Assembly: GCA_965146665.1 (NCBI GenBank)
Contig: CBCTHE010000003.1
Location: forward strand, 62,001 to 126,000
Reading direction: 5' to 3'
Length of the DNA stretch: 64,000 nt
Origin: Ructibacterium sp965146665
GTDB taxonomy: Bacteria; Bacillota; Clostridia; Monoglobales; Monoglobaceae
Shown: piece by piece, positions 1 through 7,582 of the stretch
Numbering within the stretch: position 1 is the first letter of the stretch
Layout: every line of letters starts with the position of its first letter
The notes under the pieces: model-generated
Seen by the model: the letters and a program-made list of their open reading frames with translations, nothing else
What the model was told of the DNA's origin: nothing
Database searches by the model: none
Translations under genes and position numbers: made by a program

Positions 1-2
1 TC

Positions 3-200
3 ATGGGTGACAACCGGAACAACAGCAAGGACAGCCGCGAGCTGGGGCAGGTGCCTCTGGAGGAGGTTCTGGGCGGTGCGGTATTCAGGTTCTGGCCCAT
101 GGATAAATTCGGTTCTGTCCACAGGGACGCGCTGGCGACCTCCTGTCTGCCGGAGGATATGCTTCCCTTGCCTGAGGACGGCGAGTACGCGCTGGGATAA
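3..200 (+). CDS. lepB: Signal peptidase I, C-terminal fragment (cut by window edge)
   Basis: This is the last 65 residues of a type I signal peptidase, the membrane-anchored Ser/Lys protease that removes signal peptides on the outer face of the membrane. The segment MGDNRNNSKDSR is the family's conserved C-terminal box. It is followed by the usual VFRFWPMDKFG-like end. The catalytic Ser and Lys lie upstream of the window, so the reading frame is open at base 1 and the internal Met is not the start. It ends 14 bp before ylqF, suggesting one transcript. Confidence 0.85.
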   Translation: MGDNRNNSKDSRELGQVPLEEVLGGAVFRFWPMDKFGSVHRDALATSCLPEDMLPLPEDGEYALG

Positions 201-214
201 GGAGAAGTGAACCT

Positions 215-1084
215 ATGAATTTACAGTGGTTTCCCGGACATATGGCAAAAACCCGCCGCATGATCTCAGAAAACCTGAAGCTGGTGGACGTGGTGGTGGA
301 GCTGTTGGACGCCCGCCTGCCGCTGTCCTCCAGAAATCCTGAAATTGACAAGCTGGCGGGCGTCCGGCCCAGGATTTTGGTGCTTAACAAAGCGGATATG
401 GCAGACAGCGCGGCAACGCAGGCTTGGCTGTGCTGGTTTGCGGACCAGGGGTATACCGCCATCGCTGTGGACAGCCAGAGCGGAAAGGGTTTTTCCGCGC
501 TGGGCCCCGCTGTGGAACAGGTCATGCGGGAAAAGCTGGAACGTGACCGCGCAAAGGGAATCCAGCGGCACAGCATCAAGCTGATGGTGGTGGGGATTCC
601 CAATGTGGGGAAGTCCTCGTTCATAAACCGCCTCGCCGGCCGCAGTGCGGCCCGTACCGGTGACCGCCCCGGTGTAACAACCGCAAAACAGTGGATTCGC
701 ATTGCGGGAAAGTACGATCTTTTGGATACGCCTGGTATCCTCTGGCCTAAATTTGAGGATCCTGATGCCGCAAAGCGCATTGCCTTTACAGGCGGCATTA
801 AGGATGAAATTATGGATGTGGAGGAGCTTGCCTGTGAGCTCTTGACCTATCTGGCGGCGCGGTATCCGGGCGCGCTCTGCGGCAGATATAAGCTGGACGA
901 CACCGCGTTGGCGTTGGAGCCGTTTGAACTGCTGGAACAGATTGGACGGAAACGGGGCTGTGTGGTTTCCGGCGGGAATATCGATACCTTCCGGGCCGCA
1001 TCACTGGTTTTGGATGACTTTCGGGGGGCGCGCATCGGCGCCATAACGCTGGAGCGGTCCGGCGGCCAGAGTGACTTGAGATAA
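215..1084 (+). CDS. ylqF: Ribosome biogenesis GTPase YlqF/RbgA
   Basis: A 289-residue circularly permuted GTPase that acts in late assembly of the 50S ribosomal subunit in Firmicutes. The motif order shows the permutation: the G4 motif NKAD (about residue 60) comes before the G1 P-loop GIPNVGKSS (about 129) and the G3 motif DTPG (about 173). The N-terminus MNLQWFPGHMAKTRR is typical of RbgA/YlqF. A GGAG site sits before the ATG. The gene follows lepB closely, an order common in Firmicutes, and rnhB follows after a terminator. Confidence 0.93.
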   Translation: MNLQWFPGHMAKTRRMISENLKLVDVVVELLDARLPLSSRNPEIDKLAGVRPRILVLNKADMADSAATQAWLCWFADQGYTAIAVDSQSGKGFSALGPAVEQVMREKLERDRAKGIQRHSIKLMVVGIPNVGKSSFINRLAGRSAARTGDRPGVTTAKQWIRIAGKYDLLDTPGILWPKFEDPDAAKRIAFTGGIKDEIMDVEELACELLTYLAARYPGALCGRYKLDDTALALEPFELLEQIGRKRGCVVSGGNIDTFRAASLVLDDFRGARIGAITLERSGGQSDLR

Positions 1085-1089
1085 TACGG

Positions 1090-1122
1090 GGCCGGCTTCT
1101 CACAGGAGGCCGGTCTTTTTAT
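1090..1122 (+). terminator. Rho-independent terminator after ylqF
   Basis: An 8-bp stem (CCGGCTTC pairing with GAGGCCGG, one G-U) with a 6-nt loop is followed by a T-rich run. It separates ylqF from rnhB. Confidence 0.75.
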
Positions 1123-1148
1123 TTGAATAGAGCAGAGGAGGAAACAGC

Positions 1149-1757
1149 ATGGGGATGCTGGAGATTGAAAAGCGCTGTTATGAACAGGGTCTGGAAAGAC
1201 TTGCGGGGATTGATGAAGTGGGGCGCGGCCCCCTGGCCGGGCCGGTTTGTGCGGCCGCGGTGATCCTTCCGCCGGGACTGGTGATTGACGGGGTGGATGA
1301 TTCTAAAAAACTTTCAGAGAAAAAGCGCGAAGCACTCTATGACATCATTGCGGCAGAGGCTTTGGCGTGGGCGGCCGCTTTTGTGGGGCCGGAAGTCATT
1401 GATGAGATCAACATTCGCCAGGCAACGCACCGTGCCATGGAAATGGCGGTGGCCGCGCTTGCGGTCCGGCCCGACTTTTTGCTGGTGGACGGGAATGACA
1501 AGATTCCCTTTCCCATATCGGGCGAATATATTATAAAGGGGGATGCGAAATCCCAGAGCATTGCCGCAGCCTCCATTATGGCAAAGGTGACCCGGGACCG
1601 ATATATGATGAAGATGGATACAGTCTATCCGGGGTATGGCTTTATAAAGAATAAGGGCTATGGAACCCAGGCGCACATGGAGGGAATCCGGACGCTCGGC
1701 CTTTGTCCTCTGCACCGCAGAAGTTTTATCACCGCAAAGGTGCTGGGCCGGGCATGA
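1149..1757 (+). CDS. rnhB: Ribonuclease HII
   Basis: A 202-residue RNase HII, which cuts the RNA strand of RNA-DNA hybrids and removes single ribonucleotides from DNA. The motif GIDEVGRGPLAGPV near residue 20 carries the first catalytic Asp-Glu pair. The second Asp is in LLVDGND, and the last lies in the SIMAKVTRDR region. Length is normal. A strong AGAGGAGG site precedes the ATG. Its stop overlaps the start of the next gene (ATGA), so translation of the pair is probably coupled. Confidence 0.94.
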   Translation: MGMLEIEKRCYEQGLERLAGIDEVGRGPLAGPVCAAAVILPPGLVIDGVDDSKKLSEKKREALYDIIAAEALAWAAAFVGPEVIDEINIRQATHRAMEMAVAALAVRPDFLLVDGNDKIPFPISGEYIIKGDAKSQSIAAASIMAKVTRDRYMMKMDTVYPGYGFIKNKGYGTQAHMEGIRTLGLCPLHRRSFITAKVLGRA

Positions 1758-2131
1758 GCAGGTATCAGAAGGACCTGGGGGATTTTGGAGAGCGGGCCGC
1801 GGCGGTGTATTTACAGCAATGCGGATGCCGTATTCTGGCGCGGAACTTTCACGTGTCCGGCGGTGAGCTGGATCTTGTGGCCGAGACGGAGGCATATCTG
1901 ATTTTTGCAGAGGTCAAGACCCGGAGCAGTGCGCGCTTCGGCAGTCCGTCAGAGGCTGTGGACCGGCGCAAGCAGCTGCATATGCGGCGGGCGGCGGAGG
2001 CATGGCTGCTGCAATATCCCACGGACAAAGAGGTACGGTTCGATGTGCTTGAGGTCTATGCCTCCTTTGTGCGCGGAGAGCCGTTCCTGCGGCAGATTCA
2101 TCACATTGCCGGCATGATAATGGAGGTATGA
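1754..2131 (+). CDS. yraN: YraN/UPF0102 family putative nuclease
   Basis: A 125-residue UPF0102 protein of the restriction-endonuclease-like fold. The family's hallmark residues are visible: GE at residues 11-12, the ELDLVA stretch and the EVKTRSS motif, equivalent to the D-x(n)-ExK nuclease core. The start is placed at 1754 because the ATG overlaps the rnhB stop and gives the conserved N-terminus YQKDLGDFGERAAAVYL. Proximity to rnhB is common for this family and suggests a role in DNA/RNA maintenance, but the cellular substrate is not established. Confidence 0.88.
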   Translation: MSRYQKDLGDFGERAAAVYLQQCGCRILARNFHVSGGELDLVAETEAYLIFAEVKTRSSARFGSPSEAVDRRKQLHMRRAAEAWLLQYPTDKEVRFDVLEVYASFVRGEPFLRQIHHIAGMIMEV

Positions 2132-2133
2132 CC

Positions 2134-3084
2134 ATGAAAAAGATGATTTTTGACGCCCACTGCGACACGGTCTATGAGCTGGCGGAACAGGACAAAAAGC
2201 TAGCCTGCAGCGATCTGCATTTGGATCTTTCAAGGATGGAGGAATACGACGGCTATATCCAGGTATTTGCCGCCTTTGTGGACCGGACTGACATCCGGTG
2301 CTCTCCCATGAACCACTGCATCGCCCTGCTGGAGCGTATGCACCGGGAGATTGCCGCAAGCGGCGGACGGATTGCCCTGATTCAGAATGTGGATGAGCTG
2401 GCTGCTGTGGCGGAACACAGAGGGCTGGGAGCAATTCTCTCCCTGGAAGGGGGAGAGGCGCTGGAAGGAAATATTTCAGCCCTTTGGATGTACTATCAGC
2501 TGGGAGTGAGGCTGATAACCCTGACCTGGAATCACGCCAATGAGCTTGCGGACGGGATCACAGAATCCCGCGGGGGCGGACTGACGGAGTTTGGACGGCG
2601 GGCAGTTGCCGCCATGGAAGAGATGGGAATCGTGGTGGACGTATCCCACCTGTCGGCGCGCGGGTTCTGGGATGTGGCGGAATGTACCCGGTATCCCTTT
2701 GTGGCCTCCCATTCCTGTGTGAAGACGCTCTGCGGCCACCCCAGAAATCTGGATGACGAACAGATAAGCCTTTTAATCAGCCGCCGGGGCGGGATCGGAA
2801 TCAATTTCTACCCGGCCTTTTTGACGGACGCGTCCGCATGTACCGTGGAGGATGTGCTTTGCCATATGGAATATATTCTGGGGATGGGCGGAGAGGAATG
2901 CGTTGGGCTCGGTTCAGACTTTGACGGTATTGACGCTTTGCCTGCGGGGCTTGCAGGGGTGCAGGATATGGCCCGGCTGCCTGAGGCCATGAAGGCCCGC
3001 GGTTTCACTGAAAAACAGGTCACAAACATTTGTTTTGACAACTTTCGCAGGATATTTCATGAAACAATGTCCAGAAGATTGTGA
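2134..3084 (+). CDS. Membrane dipeptidase, peptidase family M19
   Basis: A 316-residue M19 (renal-dipeptidase type) zinc dipeptidase. FDAHCDT at the N-terminus carries the first metal-binding His and Asp. SLEGGEAL supplies the bridging Glu, DVSHLS and ASHS supply later His ligands, and GLGSDFDGID is the signature near the C-terminus. No signal peptide is seen, so it is probably cytoplasmic, acting on dipeptides. The ATG at 2128 overlaps the yraN stop but lies 1 nt from GGAGG. The ATG at 2134 has ideal spacing and is preferred. Confidence 0.9.
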   Translation: MKKMIFDAHCDTVYELAEQDKKLACSDLHLDLSRMEEYDGYIQVFAAFVDRTDIRCSPMNHCIALLERMHREIAASGGRIALIQNVDELAAVAEHRGLGAILSLEGGEALEGNISALWMYYQLGVRLITLTWNHANELADGITESRGGGLTEFGRRAVAAMEEMGIVVDVSHLSARGFWDVAECTRYPFVASHSCVKTLCGHPRNLDDEQISLLISRRGGIGINFYPAFLTDASACTVEDVLCHMEYILGMGGEECVGLGSDFDGIDALPAGLAGVQDMARLPEAMKARGFTEKQVTNICFDNFRRIFHETMSRRL

Positions 3085-3103
3085 AAAATTATGAAAAATA
3101 ACG

Positions 3104-3132
3104 TTGCATTTTAGGGATATATATATTAAAAT
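3104..3132 (+). promoter_or_regulatory. Sigma-A type promoter for the aminotransferase gene
   Basis: TTGCAT and TAAAAT are separated by 17 nt in the gap between the dipeptidase and aspartate aminotransferase genes, about 35 nt before the next start codon. Confidence 0.5.
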
Positions 3133-3167
3133 ATTGAGTAATATGATTCAATGGAGGTTTAAAGTAT

Positions 3168-4397
3168 ATGGAATTGCGGATTTCAGAAAAGGCCAAGGCC
3201 ATCAGCCCGTCACCGACTTTGGCAATCGATTCAAAGTTCAAGCAGATGAAAAAACAGGGGATTCCTGTGGTTGGATTCGGCGCTGGGGAGCCGGACTTCA
3301 ATACCCCTGAAAATGTGAAAGAGGCCGGAATTCAGGCTATCCGGGACAACTTCACCCGGTACACCCCTGCATCCGGTACGCTGGAGCTGAAGCAGGCCAT
3401 CTGTGACAAGGTGAAGCAGGATACCGGGCTGGATTACACCACAGCCAACGTCATCATCAGCAATGGCGGCAAGCATGCCCTGACCAACACCTTTATGGCA
3501 ATTCTCAACCCCGGCGACGAGGTTATTATCCCCGCGCCCTACTGGGTGAGCTATCCCGAGATGGTGAAGATGGCGGATGGCGTTCCCGTATCCATTGAGA
3601 CGCAGGAGGAAAATAATTTTAAGTTCACCATGGATCAGCTGGAGGCGGCGCTCACCGAAAAGACCCGTGCTCTGGTGCTGAATACCCCCAGCAATCCGAC
3701 CGGCATGATTTATACCCGGGAGGAACTGCAGAAGATTGCAAACTTTGCCGTGGAGCATGAGATCTATGTGATATTTGACGAAATCTATGAAAAGCTGGTC
3801 TATGAGGGAGAGCATGTAAACATTGCGACCCTGGGCGACGAAATCCGCAGGCTTACCATTATTGTCAACGGTATGGCAAAAACCTATGCGATGACCGGCT
3901 GGAGGATCGGCTATGCTGTGGCGGAGGCGCCCATTGTCAAGGCCATGAGCAATATGCAGAGCCATGCAACTTCAAACCCCAACTCCATTGCCCAGTGCGC
4001 TTCTGTGGAAGCGCTGAAGGGCGACCAGTCCATCATTGACCAGATGAAGGCGGAATATATCAAGCGCCGGAACTATATGGTGGAGCGTATCAACAGCATT
4101 GAAGGCCTCAGCTGCCGGGAGCCCCACGGCGCGTTTTATATTTTCATGAACGTGAAGGATGTACTGGGCAAGGAGCATTACGGCCGGATGATCCATACGG
4201 CACATGAGCTCTGTGAGGATATTCTGGACCGGGCGCTGGTCGCCATGGTGCCCAGCGAAGGATTTGGCATGGAAGGCTATGTCCGCCTTTCCTATGCAGC
4301 CTCCATGGAGGTGATCACCACCGGACTGGACCGGATCGAGGAATACCTTCAGGGCAAGAGCGAGAAGATCGTATATTCTGACAACAGCCTTGATTAA
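3168..4397 (+). CDS. Pyridoxal-phosphate aspartate aminotransferase (class I/II)
   Basis: A 409-residue fold-type I aminotransferase, interconverting aspartate/2-oxoglutarate and oxaloacetate/glutamate. GEPDFNTP near residue 40 is the substrate-binding segment of the subgroup Ib (AspB-like) enzymes. NTPSNPTG contains the cofactor-contacting Asn, and GMAKTYAMTGWRIGY holds the Schiff-base lysine and the phosphate-binding Arg. RLSYAAS near the C-terminus carries the substrate carboxylate Arg. Other class I amino acceptors are possible because AspB homologues vary. It has its own promoter and a downstream hairpin, so it looks monocistronic. Confidence 0.92.
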   Translation: MELRISEKAKAISPSPTLAIDSKFKQMKKQGIPVVGFGAGEPDFNTPENVKEAGIQAIRDNFTRYTPASGTLELKQAICDKVKQDTGLDYTTANVIISNGGKHALTNTFMAILNPGDEVIIPAPYWVSYPEMVKMADGVPVSIETQEENNFKFTMDQLEAALTEKTRALVLNTPSNPTGMIYTREELQKIANFAVEHEIYVIFDEIYEKLVYEGEHVNIATLGDEIRRLTIIVNGMAKTYAMTGWRIGYAVAEAPIVKAMSNMQSHATSNPNSIAQCASVEALKGDQSIIDQMKAEYIKRRNYMVERINSIEGLSCREPHGAFYIFMNVKDVLGKEHYGRMIHTAHELCEDILDRALVAMVPSEGFGMEGYVRLSYAASMEVITTGLDRIEEYLQGKSEKIVYSDNSLD

Positions 4398-4418
4398 GAA
4401 AAGAGACACGGCACATCG

Positions 4419-4458
4419 CCATTATCATCCCTGGAGATGATAATGGCCTTGCGTTTTT
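4419..4458 (+). terminator. Strong hairpin after the aminotransferase gene
   Basis: A perfect 11-bp stem, CCATTATCATC with GATGATAATGG around a 6-nt loop, is followed 7 nt later by five T residues. The distance to the T-run makes termination likely but not certain. Confidence 0.6.
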
Positions 4459-4492
4459 CATACAAAAATTATAGATACAAAGGAGTACTGAC

Positions 4493-5923
4493 ATGCGTAA
4501 AGATGTTTATGAAAGTCCGTTGAATTCCCGTTATGCCAGCAAAGAGATGAAATATATCTTCTCCCCAGACAAAAAGTTCAAGACCTGGCGGCGGCTCTGG
4601 GTGGCGCTCGCGGAGGCTGAAATGGAGCTTGGGCTCCATATCACGCCGGAGCAGGTGGCAGAGCTGAAGGCGCACGTGGATGACATCAACTATGATGTTG
4701 CCGAAGCGCGGGAAAAAGAGGTGCGCCATGATGTCATGTCCCACGTCTATGCCTATGGCCAGCAGTGTCCCGAAGCTAAGGGGATCATTCACCTCGGGGC
4801 GACCTCTTGCTATGTAGGCGACAACACGGATATCATTATTATGTACGAGGGGCTTTCTCTGATTAAATCCAAGGTGGTGAAGGTGATTTCTCTGCTGAAG
4901 GATTTTGCCATGAAGTACAAAGATCTCCCCACCCTTGGTTTTACCCATTTCCAGGCGGCTCAGCTGACAACTGTCGGCAAGCGGGCGTCCCTGTGGCTGT
5001 GGGAGCTGCTGATGGATCTGGAGAACATTGACTTTCAGCTGAACCGGGCCGCGCTCCTGGGATCCAAGGGAACTACAGGAACCCAGGCCAGCTTTATGGA
5101 GCTGTTCGACGGCGACAATGAAAAGGTCAAGCTCCTGGACAAAAAGATCTGTGAGAAAATGGGCTATGGCAAATGCTATCCCGTCTCAGGGCAGACCTAT
5201 TCCAGAAAGCTGGATTATCAGATGCTGTCCGTACTCAGCGGCATTGCCCAGAGCGCCTATAAATTTGCGAACGACATCCGTCTTCTTCAGCATTTGAAAG
5301 AGGTGGAGGAGCCCTTTGAAAAGTCACAGATCGGTTCCTCTGCAATGGCCTATAAGCGGAACCCCATGCGCAGTGAACGTATTTGCTCTCTGGCGCGGTA
5401 TGTGATTGTGGACGCCGTGAATCCAGCGATTACCAGTTCAACGCAGTGGTTTGAGCGTACGCTGGATGATTCCGCAAACAAGCGTATCAGCGTAGCAGAG
5501 GCCTTTTTGACCGTAGACGCAATTTTGAATATCTATATGAATGTGGCGGGGGGCCTTGTGGTCTATCCCAAGGTCATCCGGCAGCGGATCCTGTCTGAGC
5601 TGCCCTTTATGGCTACGGAAAACATTTTGATGGACGCTGTGAAAAAGGGCGGCGACCGGCAGGAGCTCCATGAACGGATCCGGATTCATTCCATGGAGGC
5701 CGGCAGAGCGGTGAAGGAAGAGGGCAAGCCCAACGACCTGATTGAACGGATTGTGGCAGATGAGACGTTCCAGCTCTCCATGGACGAAGTACAGAAAATA
5801 CTGAAGCCCGAAAACTTTATCGGCAGAGCGGATCAGCAAGTTTCGGATTTTGTTGCGGAGTATGTGGAGCCGGTTTTAGCTGAAAACCAGATCGCGGCGG
5901 ATGAGGTTGAACTCACTGTATAG
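4493..5923 (+). CDS. purB: Adenylosuccinate lyase
   Basis: A 476-residue member of the fumarase/aspartase superfamily, eliminating fumarate from SAICAR and adenylosuccinate in purine synthesis. The superfamily signature GSSAMAYKRNPM, the flexible catalytic loop with its Ser, is near residue 285. HLGATSCYVGDNTD (about 100-115) and TLGFTHFQ carry the other active-site His and Thr residues. Its length agrees with the longer PurB form of Clostridia and eukaryotes rather than the 430-residue bacillary form. AAGGAG lies 7 nt before the ATG. proC follows after 25 bp. Confidence 0.94.
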   Translation: MRKDVYESPLNSRYASKEMKYIFSPDKKFKTWRRLWVALAEAEMELGLHITPEQVAELKAHVDDINYDVAEAREKEVRHDVMSHVYAYGQQCPEAKGIIHLGATSCYVGDNTDIIIMYEGLSLIKSKVVKVISLLKDFAMKYKDLPTLGFTHFQAAQLTTVGKRASLWLWELLMDLENIDFQLNRAALLGSKGTTGTQASFMELFDGDNEKVKLLDKKICEKMGYGKCYPVSGQTYSRKLDYQMLSVLSGIAQSAYKFANDIRLLQHLKEVEEPFEKSQIGSSAMAYKRNPMRSERICSLARYVIVDAVNPAITSSTQWFERTLDDSANKRISVAEAFLTVDAILNIYMNVAGGLVVYPKVIRQRILSELPFMATENILMDAVKKGGDRQELHERIRIHSMEAGRAVKEEGKPNDLIERIVADETFQLSMDEVQKILKPENFIGRADQQVSDFVAEYVEPVLAENQIAADEVELTV

Positions 5924-5948
5924 CGGCGGCGGGAAGGAAGGAAACGAT

Positions 5949-6740
5949 ATGAAAATTGGATTCATTGGTGCCGGAAACATGGCATCTTCTCTGATCGGCG
6001 GCATGATTCAGTCTGGTATGGTGTCCCCTGGCGATGCCGCAATCTCTGACAGGGATATGGAAAAGCTGTCGGTCTGGAAGGAAAAAGGTGTTTTTGTCAC
6101 CGCGGATAACGCCGAAATTGAAGAGCGCAGTGACCTGATTGTATTTGCGGTCAAGCCCAATGTGATTGCCGCAGTGCTGGACCAGATGCAGGGCGGCGGG
6201 GAGAAAATCTATGTCTCCATTGCGGCGGGAGTCAGTCTGGGATTTTTGGAGAGCCGTCTTGGCAGTGATAAAAAAATTGTCCGTGCCATGCCCAATACGC
6301 CAGCCGTGGTAGGCTGCGGCATGACGGTGGTCACCCCAAACGCCAATCTGAGCCAGGAGGAGCAGGAGATGGTCCTGAGACTGTTTAACAGTATTGGCGC
6401 CGCCATGCTGCTTCCTGAAAAAGAGCTGGAAATTGCAACAGCCATCCATGGGAGCAGTCCGGCCTATATCTATATGATGATCGATGCCATGGCGGATGCC
6501 GGCGTGCGGTACGGCCTCACCAAGGCAAACGCCCTGAAGCTGGCCGCCAAGGCGGTGGAGGGGAGCGCAAAGATGGTGCTGGAAACCGGCATCCATCCGG
6601 AACAGCTGAAGGACAATGTCTGTTCCCCGGGCGGTACAACCATTGCGGCGGTCTGTGAGCTGGAGCGGACCGGTTTCCGCGCCTCCCTGCAGACGGCCAT
6701 TGATGCCTGTATCAGACGCAATGCTGAAATGAATCAGTGA
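5949..6740 (+). CDS. proC: Pyrroline-5-carboxylate reductase
   Basis: A 263-residue ProC, the NAD(P)H-dependent last step of proline synthesis. The N-terminal MKIGFIGAGNMASSL is the Rossmann dinucleotide-binding motif. VRAMPNTPAVVGCGM and the C-terminal VCSPGGTTIAA segment, forming the substrate pocket, are both diagnostic. The start is set at 5949, where GGAAGGAAA precedes the ATG and the Rossmann motif begins immediately. It lies 25 bp after purB and is closed by a bidirectional terminator. Confidence 0.93.
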   Translation: MKIGFIGAGNMASSLIGGMIQSGMVSPGDAAISDRDMEKLSVWKEKGVFVTADNAEIEERSDLIVFAVKPNVIAAVLDQMQGGGEKIYVSIAAGVSLGFLESRLGSDKKIVRAMPNTPAVVGCGMTVVTPNANLSQEEQEMVLRLFNSIGAAMLLPEKELEIATAIHGSSPAYIYMMIDAMADAGVRYGLTKANALKLAAKAVEGSAKMVLETGIHPEQLKDNVCSPGGTTIAAVCELERTGFRASLQTAIDACIRRNAEMNQ

Positions 6741-6742
6741 AT

Positions 6743-6785
6743 AAAAAAAGCGGCCCCGCATATATTCTGCGGCGCCGCTTTTTTA
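6743..6785. terminator. Bidirectional terminator between proC and the TetR gene
   Basis: AAAAAAGCGGC and GCCGCTTTTTT flank a GC-rich hairpin, giving a T-run on both strands between the two convergent genes. Confidence 0.85.
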
Positions 6786-7361
6786 CTATACAGTCATGGG
6801 CTGGCGCATCATCAGATCCAGATACCGAAGCAGGTCCTCTGCCGTATAGGAAGCGTCATCCTCCAGCCATTTCACCATCACGCTCATACAGGCACCGGTG
6901 TAAAAAGTGGCCAGGAACTCGGGCGGCACGGGAAATGATATTTCATCCCGACACTTTTTCAGCTTTTCCAGTATCAGCCGTTCCAGTTCCTTGTGAAAAT
7001 TCTGCATGATAGACTCCTCCTGATTTTTTTTCAGGATGGTCTGGTATAGTTTTTTATTGGCTTGAATCTCTGCGGCGATTTCACGCGCAACCTTGAGATA
7101 GTATCTGCGGTAGCCCTCCAGGCTGTTTTCAGTCAGGTCTGTCTTGTCAAAGACCATCTCAAATTCACCCAGGCAGTACTTTAAAAGCTCATACTTGTCA
7201 TTGAAGTGCGTGTAGAAGGTCGAACGATGGACCATTGCGGTCTCACAGATATCCCTTACGGTTATTTTTTCAAAGGGTTTCTGGTTCATAAGCTCCACCA
7301 GTGCACCGGACAGGAGCTTATGGGTGCGCCGGATTCTAAGGTCTTCTTTTTTTTCGGACAT
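6786..7361 (-). CDS. TetR/AcrR family transcriptional regulator
   Basis: A 191-residue regulator. Residues about 8-55 form the TetR helix-turn-helix, including the recognition segment VHRSTFYTHFNDKYELL. The C-terminal half resembles the TetR_C ligand domain often found with bacterial exporters. It is divergent from the MMPL transporter gene with a 220-bp spacer, a layout that usually means local repression of the transporter and of itself. AAGGAGGG precedes the ATG. The ligand is unknown. Confidence 0.88.
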   Translation of the reverse strand: MSEKKEDLRIRRTHKLLSGALVELMNQKPFEKITVRDICETAMVHRSTFYTHFNDKYELLKYCLGEFEMVFDKTDLTENSLEGYRRYYLKVAREIAAEIQANKKLYQTILKKNQEESIMQNFHKELERLILEKLKKCRDEISFPVPPEFLATFYTGACMSVMVKWLEDDASYTAEDLLRYLDLMMRQPMTV

Positions 7362-7492
7362 AACCTTCCCTCCTTATTGCTTTGCTGATACCATACCGCA
7401 TTTTCTGTCATCAGTCAAGCGTTTCTTTAACTTTATTCTTGTACAGTTTGTGGATTGTGTCTATTATCTATACAGTTTAATTGAATTGACGG

Positions 7493-7521
7493 TTGTATTC
7501 TTATCACTGCTGTCGTATACT
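7493..7521 (+). promoter_or_regulatory. Promoter for the MMPL transporter operon
   Basis: TTGTAT and TATACT are separated by 17 nt within the TetR-MMPL divergent spacer. Two direct copies of TACAGTTT lie upstream at 7442-7449 and 7471-7478 and could be part of the operator; this link is inferred. Confidence 0.45.
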
Positions 7522-7582
7522 CCATTATGACAAAATAAAACATATGTCCATTATCTTACATCAAGGGCAGGAGGACATGGAT

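Noticed and set aside
85..798. Long reverse frame across ylqF (237 codons)
   Set aside because: It is the shadow of the RbgA/YlqF gene, with no ribosome binding site and no family features. Many similar shadows occur over purB, proC, the transporter and the SLH protein.
4449..4477. TTGCGT-17-TAGATA as purB promoter
   Set aside because: It would start the transcript inside or after the purB ribosome binding site.
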